From assembly GCF_023349125.1 (NCBI RefSeq), contig NZ_JAKIKT010000013.1, positions 22,373 to 86,372 of the forward strand: a stretch of DNA of 64,000 bases, read 5' to 3'. A program made the position numbers and the translations under genes. Origin of the DNA: Shewanella corallii (GTDB taxonomy: Bacteria > Pseudomonadota > Gammaproteobacteria > Enterobacterales > Shewanellaceae). This document shows, piece after piece, positions 24,959 through 33,622 of the stretch. The notes beneath the pieces were generated by a model. The model was not told the DNA's origin, searched no databases, and saw only the letters and a list, made by a program, of their open reading frames with translations. Numbering within the stretch: the stretch's first letter is position 1; each line of letters starts with the position of its first letter.

Positions 24959-26041
24959 ATGAGTCTTATTCGCCTCAAAATCGATACCTTTCGCAATATT
25001 GATTCAGCCCAATTGCTTCCCGGCGATGGGCTGAATTTGATCTATGGCCTTAACGGCAGTGGCAAAACCAGTATTCTGGAAGCCATCTACTTTCTGGGAA
25101 TGGGTCGTTCCTTTCGCAGTCACCTTTCCCAAAGGGTGATAAATACTGATGCTGATCAGCTGACTGTGTTTGCCGTGATGCAGCATGCTCGAGGTGAAGA
25201 TAAAGTGGGTTTCCGCCGCAGTCGTAATGGCGATACTGAAGTCCGCATTAATGGCGACAAGGTTAAACGTCTGTCGGTGCTGGCCGAGACCCTGCCTATT
25301 CAGGTGATCACTCCTGAGAGCTTTTCTTTGCTGTTTGAAGGCCCTAAATCCCGTCGTCAGTTTATCGATTGGGGAGCATTTCATTCAGATCCCCATTTTT
25401 ACCAGGCATGGACCAATACCCGCCGTATTCTCAAGCAGAGAAACCAGTTGCTCAGGGACGGATCTTCCTATTCCAATATCCAATTCTGGGACAGGGAATT
25501 GGTTCGATATGCCGAGCAGGTAACATCCATCCGAAACGCTTATGTAGACTCGTTAAATGAGCTGTTAAAGGGTATAATCGGAGAGTTTTTACCACGGGTT
25601 TCTGTTAAGGTGTCTTTTACCCGTGGCTGGGACAGTAAAACGGACTTGGCTCAGTTACTTGAGACCCAATATCAACGTGATCTGTCACTGGGACACACAG
25701 TCAGTGGCCCCCATAAAGCAGACCTTCGTCTGCGGGTGGGAAATCTACCGGCACAGGATGCTCTTTCACGGGGGCAATTAAAGTTGCTGGTATGCGCGCT
25801 GCGCATTGCCCAGGGCAAATTGCTTAAACAGCAATCGGACAAAAACAGCATATATCTGGTGGACGATTTGCCATCAGAGTTGGACGCCGACCACAGGCGG
25901 CTGTTGTTGAAGCAATTAACCGATACCGGTGCTCAGGTGTTTGTTACCGCTATTGAACCTTCAGCCATAGTCGACTCGCTCCACCGGGCTCCAAGCAGGA
26001 TGTTCCATGTGGAACACGGGCGTGTAACGCAAGTTGAATAA
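24959..26041 (+). CDS. recF: DNA replication and repair protein RecF
   Basis: 360 residues, an SMC-like ATPase. Walker A is GLNGSGKTS (30-38), the ABC signature region is ALSRGQLKLLVCALRIAQ and Walker B is IYLVDDLPSELD. It loads RecA at single-strand gaps with RecO and RecR. The 3' end contains a near-parS palindrome (26001-26016). It follows dnaN after a 45-bp gap that holds a hairpin. Confidence 0.97.
   Translation: MSLIRLKIDTFRNIDSAQLLPGDGLNLIYGLNGSGKTSILEAIYFLGMGRSFRSHLSQRVINTDADQLTVFAVMQHARGEDKVGFRRSRNGDTEVRINGDKVKRLSVLAETLPIQVITPESFSLLFEGPKSRRQFIDWGAFHSDPHFYQAWTNTRRILKQRNQLLRDGSSYSNIQFWDRELVRYAEQVTSIRNAYVDSLNELLKGIIGEFLPRVSVKVSFTRGWDSKTDLAQLLETQYQRDLSLGHTVSGPHKADLRLRVGNLPAQDALSRGQLKLLVCALRIAQGKLLKQQSDKNSIYLVDDLPSELDADHRRLLLKQLTDTGAQVFVTAIEPSAIVDSLHRAPSRMFHVEHGRVTQVE
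26001..26016. promoter_or_regulatory. near-parS palindrome inside recF
   Basis: TGTTCCATGTGGAACA differs by one base from the 16-bp parS-like palindrome found three times at 33.5-37.9 kb. It encodes part of the RecF C-terminus (MFHVEH). Confidence 0.45.
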
Positions 26042-26057
26042 ACGACGAGAGAATAAT

Positions 26058-28475
26058 ATGTCAGAGAATAGTTACGATTCTTCGAGTATTAAGGTTCTTA
26101 AGGGCCTTGATGCAGTACGTAAAAGACCTGGGATGTATATTGGTGACACCGATGATGGCACAGGCCTGCATCACATGGTATTCGAAGTAGTCGATAACTC
26201 TATCGATGAAGCTTTGGCTGGCCACTGTAGTGATATCACCATCACTATCCATACCGATGGCTCTGTGTCCGTACAGGATGATGGCCGTGGTATTCCGGTA
26301 GCCATTCACCCAGAAGAGGGCGTGTCTGCTGCCGAAGTGATCATGACTGTACTGCACGCCGGCGGTAAGTTCGATGACAACTCCTATAAGGTATCCGGTG
26401 GTCTGCACGGTGTGGGTGTTTCCGTAGTAAACGCTCTGTCTGAAAAACTGCAGCTGACTATTCGCCGTGAAGGTAAGGTTCACGAGCAGTTTTATACTCA
26501 TGGTGTGCCTGATACGCCAATCGCCGTAGTGGGCGAAGCGACCAAGACTGGTACCATGATCCGTTTCTGGCCAAGTCATGAGACCTTCTCTGACACTTTG
26601 TTCCACTATGAGATTCTGGCCAAGCGTGTACGCGAGCTGTCATTCCTGAACTCAGGTGTGGGCATTCGTCTGGTAGACGAGCGCGACAACAAAGATGATT
26701 TCTTCAAATATGAAGGTGGTATCAGCGCCTTCGTTGAATACCTGAACCGCAACAAGACTCCGGTTAACAAAGACGTATTCCACTTCACCGCTGAGCGTGA
26801 AGAAGATGGTATTACCGTTGAAGTCGCCATGCAGTGGAATGACGGTTTCCAGGAAAACATTTACTGTTTTACCAACAACATCCCTCAGCGTGATGGTGGT
26901 ACTCACCTGGCAGGTTTCCGTGGCGCTTTGACCCGTAACCTGAACAACTATATGGAGCGTGAAGGCTTCAATAAGAAGGGTAAGACCAACGCTACAGGTG
27001 ATGATGCCCGTGAAGGTTTGACTGCCGTAATCTCAGTGAAAGTGCCTGATCCAAAGTTCAGCTCCCAGACCAAAGACAAGCTGGTATCCAGTGAAGTTAA
27101 AGGCGCAGTTGAGCAGACCATGGGTGAGCGTCTGAATGATTACCTGCTGGAAAATCCTGCTGATGCCAAGATGATTGTTGGCAAGATTATCGACGCAGCC
27201 CGTGCCCGTGAAGCAGCCCGTAAAGCCCGTGAGATGACCCGTCGTAAGGGTGCTTTGGATCTGGGTGGTCTGCCGGGTAAGCTGGCTGACTGTCAGGAGA
27301 AAGACCCTGGTCTTTCCGAAATCTACATAGTGGAGGGTGACTCGGCCGGCGGATCCGCCAAACAGGGCCGAAACCGTAAGAATCAGGCGATTCTGCCACT
27401 GAAAGGTAAGATCCTGAACGTAGAAAAAGCGCGCTTCGATAAGATGCTGTCTTCTCAGGAAGTGGCTACGCTGATCACTGCACTTGGCTGTGGTATCGGC
27501 CGCGATGAGTACGATCCGGACAAGACCCGTTACCACAACATCATCATCATGACGGATGCTGACGTCGACGGCTCACACATTCGTACGCTGCTGTTGACCT
27601 TCTTCTTCCGTCAGATGCCTGAACTGATTGAGCGCGGTTATGTGTATATCGCCCAGCCACCTCTGTACAAAGTGAAAAAAGGTAAGCAGGAGCAGTATCT
27701 GAAAGATGAAGCTGCCCGTATCGAGTATCTGACTACTCAGGCACTGGATAACGCCAGCCTGTACTCTTCACCGGGTACCCCGGGTATGAGCGGTGAGCCT
27801 CTGGAGCGTCTGGTAAACCAGTATCGCGAAGTGGAAAACACCATTGATCGCCTGTCTCAGCGTTACCCTGAAGTGGTAACTGACCGCATGATCTATCATC
27901 CTGCAGTGACTGTTGAGATGCTGAACGATGAAGCAACTATCGCAGCCTGGTGTCAGGCTCTGGTTGATGACCTGACCGAGCGTGAAAGCTCTGGTGTGTT
28001 GTACAGCGCAATGCCAGTACTTGACCCTGAACGTAATGTGTACCTGCCTCAGGTAACCATTCGTAAGCATGGTATCGATACTCACTATCTGTTCAGCTAT
28101 GACTTTATCCAATCTGCTGATTACCAGCGCATTGTGAAGATGGGTCAGGCGTTGGATGGCTTGGTTGAAGATGGCGGCTATGTGCAACGTGGTGAGCGTA
28201 CCAAAGAGGTAGACAACTTTGTTGATGCTCTGGACTGGTTAATGTCTGAATCCAAGCGTGGCCTTTATATCCAGCGCTATAAGGGTCTGGGTGAGATGAA
28301 CCCTGAGCAATTGTGGGAAACCACTATGGACCCTGAACAGCGTCGTATGCTGCAGGTGACCATTGAAGATGCTATTGGCGCTGATCAGCTGTTCAATACC
28401 CTGATGGGTGACCAGGTTGAACCTCGTCGTGACTTCATTGAAGCCAACGCATTGAACGCAACTCTGGACGTCTAA
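26058..28475 (+). CDS. gyrB: DNA gyrase subunit B
   Basis: 805 residues. GHKL ATPase motifs (VVDNSIDEALAG, DDGRGIPV, GGLHGVGVSVVNALS), the Toprim domain with EGDSAGGSAKQGRNR and DADVDGSHIRTLLLTFF, and the extended insert region (about 550-720) typical of gammaproteobacterial GyrB. The C-terminal tail reads PRRDFIEANALNATLDV. I chose ATG 26058 (MSENSYDSSS); the frame extends to 26034, overlapping recF. It ends the dnaA operon and is followed by a terminator. Confidence 0.98.
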   Translation: MSENSYDSSSIKVLKGLDAVRKRPGMYIGDTDDGTGLHHMVFEVVDNSIDEALAGHCSDITITIHTDGSVSVQDDGRGIPVAIHPEEGVSAAEVIMTVLHAGGKFDDNSYKVSGGLHGVGVSVVNALSEKLQLTIRREGKVHEQFYTHGVPDTPIAVVGEATKTGTMIRFWPSHETFSDTLFHYEILAKRVRELSFLNSGVGIRLVDERDNKDDFFKYEGGISAFVEYLNRNKTPVNKDVFHFTAEREEDGITVEVAMQWNDGFQENIYCFTNNIPQRDGGTHLAGFRGALTRNLNNYMEREGFNKKGKTNATGDDAREGLTAVISVKVPDPKFSSQTKDKLVSSEVKGAVEQTMGERLNDYLLENPADAKMIVGKIIDAARAREAARKAREMTRRKGALDLGGLPGKLADCQEKDPGLSEIYIVEGDSAGGSAKQGRNRKNQAILPLKGKILNVEKARFDKMLSSQEVATLITALGCGIGRDEYDPDKTRYHNIIIMTDADVDGSHIRTLLLTFFFRQMPELIERGYVYIAQPPLYKVKKGKQEQYLKDEAARIEYLTTQALDNASLYSSPGTPGMSGEPLERLVNQYREVENTIDRLSQRYPEVVTDRMIYHPAVTVEMLNDEATIAAWCQALVDDLTERESSGVLYSAMPVLDPERNVYLPQVTIRKHGIDTHYLFSYDFIQSADYQRIVKMGQALDGLVEDGGYVQRGERTKEVDNFVDALDWLMSESKRGLYIQRYKGLGEMNPEQLWETTMDPEQRRMLQVTIEDAIGADQLFNTLMGDQVEPRRDFIEANALNATLDV

Positions 28476-28490
28476 TACACCCTCTTAAAG

Positions 28491-28516
28491 AAACCGGCCC
28501 AGTGCCGGTTTTTTTG
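28491..28516 (+). terminator. rho-independent terminator after gyrB
   Basis: AAACCGGC and GCCGGTTT pair with a 5-base loop, followed by seven T, 16 bp past the gyrB stop. Confidence 0.93.
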
Positions 28517-28600
28517 TGTCTGCAATTTCTGAATAGCATCAAAAGTCTGACTTATACTTAAAACAAAGCCTGGATATATAACCAATCAGGAAGCCGAGCT

Positions 28601-29674
28601 TTGTTTAAAAAAATAATAAAATCCGTATTTAACCTACGGGATGAGCACGAGCTCAAAAATGAGAATGTGTTTAAAAGCAGCGAACGAAAGGTGGTCGAAC
28701 AGCAGGCTAAAGAGGCGGTCAGGTCTCAGCCCCAGCAGGCACCTTCAACCAGCCAGACCCATGCTCAGACCAATCATATCGATGTCACCGCCCTGTTCTA
28801 CAGCCTGTTGTTTCAGGCGGGTAGTGAGGACTCAGGAGGTGTGGCCAATACCCTCGAAAAACAGGTGATTGAAGCGGTAACCGAAGCGCTGGCGTCGCCG
28901 CAGCAGATCGCCAACAACGTCTTGTCTCTGCCCAGTCGGCTGGTGGAACTGGATAATCAACTAAAACACCCGGACACGGATATCGAGGGGATCCTGGCCT
29001 TGCTCCAACAGGATCCCGTATTGAGCGTAGAGGTGCTTAAGTTGTGTAATTCTCCGGCATTTCGTCTCAGTCAAAAGGAGATTTCCGGGTTGCAGCAGGC
29101 AGTAGTTCAGCTGGGCCGGGAACAGATCCGCCAGATGGTGGCATCCTGCATGGTCAAGGAAATGATGGATATCAAACCCATCTATTTTCGCCGTTTTGGG
29201 GCGCAAATCTGGCGCCACTCCCAGCAGGTTGCCTGGTTGGCGGGGCAGTTTGCCGACCGGGAACAGGCGGATGATGCCTTTATGATTGCGTTGGTGCACG
29301 ACGTTGGCAAGATAGCGATATTTAAGATGCTGCTTGATGCATTTGCCCAATCAGAGCAGGGTGAACAACCCTGTTCTTCTCTGTTCCGGCAGGTGATGAC
29401 GGCCCGCAGTCTGACGCTCAGCGCTGTTTTGGCCAATTGCTGGCATCTGCCTGAGACTATTACCGAAACATTGTCGCAGTTAGCAGCCGTTGATGGCCAG
29501 CCAGAAGAGGGGATATCTCTGGTTATCTGGCGTGCCAACCTGGTGAGTGAGCTCTACATGCTTAATGAGTCCGGCAAGTTGGAACCCAATGTGCTGACGG
29601 CATTGCAACAAAGGGCCGGGGTAACCCCCGAGGAGTTTGATGCGCTCAGTGTTCACTTGAAACAGATACAGTAA
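28601..29674 (+). CDS. HDOD domain signalling protein
   Basis: 357 residues from a TTG start with AGGAAG about 8 bases upstream. A charged, glutamine-rich N-terminal 70 residues precede an HDOD domain (about 105-330): LLQQDPVLSVEVLKLCNSPAF, GLQQAVVQLGREQIRQMV, IWRHSQQVAWLA and IALVHDVGKIAIF. HDOD proteins are HD-superfamily relatives that usually lack phosphodiesterase activity and act in output or stress signalling; here the HD dyad is visible, so an enzymatic role cannot be excluded. It stands alone between gyrB and glyS with its own terminator. Confidence 0.88.
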   Translation: MFKKIIKSVFNLRDEHELKNENVFKSSERKVVEQQAKEAVRSQPQQAPSTSQTHAQTNHIDVTALFYSLLFQAGSEDSGGVANTLEKQVIEAVTEALASPQQIANNVLSLPSRLVELDNQLKHPDTDIEGILALLQQDPVLSVEVLKLCNSPAFRLSQKEISGLQQAVVQLGREQIRQMVASCMVKEMMDIKPIYFRRFGAQIWRHSQQVAWLAGQFADREQADDAFMIALVHDVGKIAIFKMLLDAFAQSEQGEQPCSSLFRQVMTARSLTLSAVLANCWHLPETITETLSQLAAVDGQPEEGISLVIWRANLVSELYMLNESGKLEPNVLTALQQRAGVTPEEFDALSVHLKQIQ

Positions 29675-29690
29675 ATAAAAAAACGCGCCC

Positions 29691-29714
29691 AAGGGCGCGT
29701 TTTTCTTTAGTGGA
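29691..29714. terminator. bidirectional rho-independent terminator
   Basis: AAACGCGCCC and GGGCGCGTTT pair with a two-base loop, T runs on both strands, between the convergent HDOD and glyS genes. Confidence 0.95.
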
Positions 29715-29760
29715 TAACCAGTTATCGCTAATCGGTCATCAATAATCTCATTGATAGCGA

Positions 29761-31830
29761 TTATTGCAGTAGAGAGATATCGGCTACGTGCAGGAACTGC
29801 TCACGCAACTGATTCAGCAGCGCCAGACGGTTGTTACGCAGAGCCATATCATCAGCCATTACCATCACGTCTTCGAAGAAGGCATCAACGGCATCGCGCA
29901 GGCTGGCCAGCAAAGTCAGCGCCTGCTGGTACTCACCGGCAGCAAACAGTGGTGCCAGCTGTGGCTGCAGTTCTGCCAGCTTGGCAGCCAGAGCTTGCTC
30001 AGCTGCTTCGGTCAACAGTTCAGGCTTAATCTCGGTTGGCAGTTCGCCTTTCACCTTGGCCAGAATGTTGGAAACACGCTTATTGGCTGCTGCCAGTGCC
30101 AGAGCTTCATCCATGGTACGGAAGTGAGCTACGGCCAGGATACGGGCATCAAAGTCAGCCGGGCGGGTTGGACGACGGGCCAGTACAGCCAGGATAACAT
30201 CAGTGCTGATGCCTTTGTCCTGATACCAGGCGCGGAAACGGGCCATCAGGAACTCCAGTACCTCTTCAGCAGCATTGGCGTTGGTGAGGTTGTCACCGTG
30301 CAGCTCAATACCTTTGGCGATAAGGCTCACCAGGTCCAGTGGCAGCTTGTTGTCTACGATAATACGTAGCACACCAATAGCGGCACGACGCAGCGCAAAT
30401 GGATCGGCTGCACCTTTTGGAGCCTGGCCGATACCGAAGATACCTGTCAGGGTATCCAGCTTCTCAGCCAGGGCTACCGCGCAGGAAACACCGGCGGTCG
30501 GTACGGTATCACCGGAGAACTTAGGCTTGTACTGCTCTTCCTGTGCCACTGCTACGGCTTCAGTTTCACCGTCCAGGCGGGCATAGTGCATACCCATGGT
30601 GCCCTGGGTGTCGGTAAACTCCATCACCATATTGGTCATCAGGTCTGCTTTGGACAGCAGGCCTGCGCGTTCAGCGTCAGCCTGGTTGGCATCAATACCG
30701 GCAGCAATAAAGCCAGCCAGTTTGGATATACGCTCAACACGGGCCTTCAGGGTGCCCAGCTTTTGCTGGAATACCACTGTTTCCAGGCTGGCCAGACGGG
30801 ATTCCAGAGTCTGCTTCTTGTCGGTGTTAAAGAAGAACTCGGCGTCGGCCAGACGTGGACGAACAACCTTCTCGTTACCAGAGATAACCTGCTGAGGATC
30901 TTTGGAAATGATGTTGGATACGAAGATAAAGTTAGGCAGCAGCTTGCCTTCCTTGTCGAACACAGGGAAGTACTTCTGGTCACCCTTCATGGTATAAACC
31001 AGGGCTTCGGCAGGAACCGCCAGGAACTTGTCTTCAAAAGAGGCGGTCAGTACCACTGGCCACTCAATCAAAGAGGTCACTTCTTCCAGCAGATCTTCTT
31101 CAATATTCGGGATACCGCCAATCTGCTGTGCCGCTTTCTCTGCGTCTGCTTTGATAATGGCTTTACGGGCTTCGTAGTCAGCCATGACCTTGCCACGTTC
31201 CAACAGGGCAGCCAGATAGTTATCAGCATGGTCCAGCTCGAAGCTGGACTCGCCCATAAAGCGGTGACCGCGTACGGTACGAGCCGATTCAATACCCAGC
31301 AGTTCGCCGGCAATCAACTCACCACCCATCAGCATAGTCACAGTGTGAACAGGGCGGATAAATTGAGTCTTGTTGGAACCCCAGCGCATTGGCTTGGGGA
31401 TTGGCAGCTTGTCCAAGGCGCGCTGCGCCATGGCTGCAACCAGAGTCTTGGTTTCTGCACCTTCAACCTTGGCGCGATATACCAGCCATTCGCCTTTATC
31501 TGTCGCCAGACGCTCAGCCTGATCAACACTGATGCCGTTACCACGGGCCCAGCCCTGAGCGGCCTTGGTTGGGTTACCTTCAGCGTCAAACGCGGAGCTG
31601 ACAGCCGGGCCGCGTTTCTCAACAATCTTGTCTTCCTGAGCCAGTGCCAGACCGTCGATTTTCAGTGCCAGGCGACGGGGAGCGGCAAACCACTGGCTGT
31701 TTTCAAACGCCAGATCAGCCTTGTTCAGCTCTTCGGTAAAGTTGGCCAGGAAAGATTCAGCCAGTGTACGCAGAGCTTTTGGTGGCAGTTCTTCAGTGCC
31801 GAGTTCAATCAGCAGGTTTTGATATTTCAT
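29761..31830 (-). CDS. glyS: glycyl-tRNA synthetase beta subunit
   Basis: 689 residues, the standard length. N-terminus NLLIELGTEELPPKALRTL and the DPFALRRAAIGVLRI motif are diagnostic of GlyS, and the C-terminal anticodon-binding-like region follows. It forms the alpha2-beta2 tetramer with GlyQ to charge tRNA-Gly and holds the tRNA recognition parts. It follows glyQ by 11 bp. Confidence 0.98.
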   Translation of the reverse strand: MKYQNLLIELGTEELPPKALRTLAESFLANFTEELNKADLAFENSQWFAAPRRLALKIDGLALAQEDKIVEKRGPAVSSAFDAEGNPTKAAQGWARGNGISVDQAERLATDKGEWLVYRAKVEGAETKTLVAAMAQRALDKLPIPKPMRWGSNKTQFIRPVHTVTMLMGGELIAGELLGIESARTVRGHRFMGESSFELDHADNYLAALLERGKVMADYEARKAIIKADAEKAAQQIGGIPNIEEDLLEEVTSLIEWPVVLTASFEDKFLAVPAEALVYTMKGDQKYFPVFDKEGKLLPNFIFVSNIISKDPQQVISGNEKVVRPRLADAEFFFNTDKKQTLESRLASLETVVFQQKLGTLKARVERISKLAGFIAAGIDANQADAERAGLLSKADLMTNMVMEFTDTQGTMGMHYARLDGETEAVAVAQEEQYKPKFSGDTVPTAGVSCAVALAEKLDTLTGIFGIGQAPKGAADPFALRRAAIGVLRIIVDNKLPLDLVSLIAKGIELHGDNLTNANAAEEVLEFLMARFRAWYQDKGISTDVILAVLARRPTRPADFDARILAVAHFRTMDEALALAAANKRVSNILAKVKGELPTEIKPELLTEAAEQALAAKLAELQPQLAPLFAAGEYQQALTLLASLRDAVDAFFEDVMVMADDMALRNNRLALLNQLREQFLHVADISLLQ

Positions 31831-31841
31831 TGATATTACCT

Positions 31842-32747
31842 CTACTTACACATTGGGAAGCCCAGTGCCTCACGGGACTGGTAATAAGCTTCTGCCACGG
31901 CTTTTGCCAGGGTACGTACGCGCAGGATATAGCGCTGACGCTCAGTCACAGAGATTGCGTGACGGGCATCCAGCAGGTTGAAAGCATGAGAGGCTTTCAT
32001 CACTTGCTCGTAGGCTGGCAGAGGTAATGGGGTTTCCAGAGACAGCAGGTGCTGACACATCTTTTCGCACTCGTCGAAAACCTGGAACAGGAAGTCCACG
32101 TTGGCGTGCTCGAAGTTGTAAGTAGACTGCTCTACTTCGTTCTGGTGGAACACATCACCATAGGTAATGCGACCCATAGGACCGTCGGTCCATACCAGAT
32201 CATAAACACTGTCTACGCCTTGAATATACATAGCCAGACGTTCCAGACCATAGGTGATTTCGCCGGTTACCGGAGAGCACTCCAGGCCACCTACTTGCTG
32301 GAAGTAAGTGAACTGAGTCACTTCCATACCGTTCAGCCAAACTTCCCAGCCCAGACCCCAGGCACCCAGAGTAGGGGATTCCCAGTTGTCTTCCACGAAG
32401 CGAATATCGTGTACCTGAGTGTCGATACCCAAAGCTTCAAGAGAGCCCAGGTACAGTTCCTGAATATTATCAGGAGAAGGCTTGAGCACTACCTGGAACT
32501 GGTAGTAATGCTGCAGACGGTTAGGGTTGTCACCATAACGACCATCGGTAGGACGACGGGAAGGCTGCACATAAGCGCTGCTCATTGGCTCAGGGCCCAG
32601 AGAACGCAGGAAGGTTTGCGGATGGAATGTACCAGCACCCACTTCCATGTCTAAAGGTTGGACAATGGCACAGCCCTGCTGCGCCCAATATTCCTGCAGG
32701 GTCAGGATGAAACCCTGGAATGTTTTCACGTCGTGTTTGCTAGTCAT
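31842..32747 (-). CDS. glyQ: glycyl-tRNA synthetase alpha subunit
   Basis: 301 residues. FQGFILTLQEYWAQQGCAIVQPLDMEVGAGTFHP is the family N-terminus, and EPMSSAYVQPSRRPTDGRYGDNPNRLQ is class II motif 2 region. It contains the catalytic site for glycine activation. First gene of glyQS, divergent from tag. Confidence 0.98.
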   Translation of the reverse strand: MTSKHDVKTFQGFILTLQEYWAQQGCAIVQPLDMEVGAGTFHPQTFLRSLGPEPMSSAYVQPSRRPTDGRYGDNPNRLQHYYQFQVVLKPSPDNIQELYLGSLEALGIDTQVHDIRFVEDNWESPTLGAWGLGWEVWLNGMEVTQFTYFQQVGGLECSPVTGEITYGLERLAMYIQGVDSVYDLVWTDGPMGRITYGDVFHQNEVEQSTYNFEHANVDFLFQVFDECEKMCQHLLSLETPLPLPAYEQVMKASHAFNLLDARHAISVTERQRYILRVRTLAKAVAEAYYQSREALGFPMCK

Positions 32748-32932
32748 ATTACTGCTGTCAGGCTGAATATAGAAAATGGTTCAGATTATACCTTGTGGAC
32801 GGAGTCTTATGTAGGTTAATTTTTAACGGATTAGCCCATAAATCCTGTGTTGGGCTGGGGGAGTTCTCTCAACTTTTGTTTGCCACAGAGTTGCTCCCCT
32901 TAATGGTCTGGAAAGTTTCACAAGGAGCCGGA

Positions 32933-33517
32933 ATGTCAGAGTTGAAACGTTGCACCTGGGTAAGCAGTGATCCTCAATATCTGGAATATCACGACAAAGT
33001 TTGGGGTCGACCTGTTTATGATGACCGGGAGCTGTTCGCCAAGCTCTGTCTTGATGGTCAACAAGCGGGTTTATCATGGTTAACCATACTAAAGAAACAA
33101 AAGAACTATGAGCAGGCTTTTGCTGATTTTGATCCCTACAAAATAGCTCAATTCGACCAGAATAAGGTGGAGGAGTTACTCCAGAATCCGGGAATAGTAC
33201 GTAACCGTCTAAAGGTTAATTCCATTATTAAGAATGCCAGAGCTTATGTTGCCTTTGTGGATGGTGGCAATGACTTCGGTAAATTCCTGTGGGATTTTGT
33301 CGGCGGTAAGCCGATTCAAAATAGTTTCAGCCGGGACGATGCGTTACCTGCACAAACACCAGAGTCAGAGGCGATGTCAAAAGCACTGAAGAAGCTTGGG
33401 TTTAATTTTGTTGGCCCAACTATTGTTTACGCTTTTATGCAGGCAGTCGGGATGGTGAACGATCATCTGATTGATTGCCACTGCTATCAGGATTGCAAGG
33501 CCTTGGGTAAAGATTGA
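32933..33517 (+). CDS. tag: DNA-3-methyladenine glycosylase I
   Basis: 194 residues. It has the Tag signatures: RCTWVSSDPQYLEYHDKVWGRPVYDDRELFAKL with the zinc-binding cysteine near the start, LDGQQAGLSWLTILKK, and the C-terminal NDHLIDCHCYQDC with further zinc ligands. It excises 3-methyladenine from DNA as part of base excision repair. ATG 32933 has AAGGAG at good distance; the frame extends upstream to 32795 but without support. Divergent from glyQ. Confidence 0.97.
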   Translation: MSELKRCTWVSSDPQYLEYHDKVWGRPVYDDRELFAKLCLDGQQAGLSWLTILKKQKNYEQAFADFDPYKIAQFDQNKVEELLQNPGIVRNRLKVNSIIKNARAYVAFVDGGNDFGKFLWDFVGGKPIQNSFSRDDALPAQTPESEAMSKALKKLGFNFVGPTIVYAFMQAVGMVNDHLIDCHCYQDCKALGKD

Positions 33518-33566
33518 GAATTTGAGTGTGCTGAGGTCAGCTGAATCTGAGTCCGGTTTACAAAAT

Positions 33567-33598
33567 AAAAGGAGTGTTCCACGTGGAACACTCCTTTT
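33567..33598. terminator. bidirectional terminator built on a parS-like palindrome
   Basis: A perfect 32-bp palindrome whose centre is TGTTCCACGTGGAACA, flanked by A and T runs, lies between the convergent tag and amidohydrolase genes. It can fold as a terminator stem on either strand. Confidence 0.8.
33575..33590. promoter_or_regulatory. parS: parS-like site 1
   Basis: TGTTCCACGTGGAACA is a perfect 16-bp palindrome matching the ParB-binding parS consensus known from Pseudomonas and close to B. subtilis TGTTTCACGTGAAACA. It lies inside the tag terminator, about 33 kb from oriC. Confidence 0.8.
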
Positions 33599-33622
33599 TT
33601 GTTTACAGTGTTTTAGGCGAGA

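Noticed and set aside
30586..31833. Open frame of 415 codons on the plus strand across glyS
   Set aside because: It is the antisense of glyS, whose protein is fully conserved; its translation has no recognisable domain.
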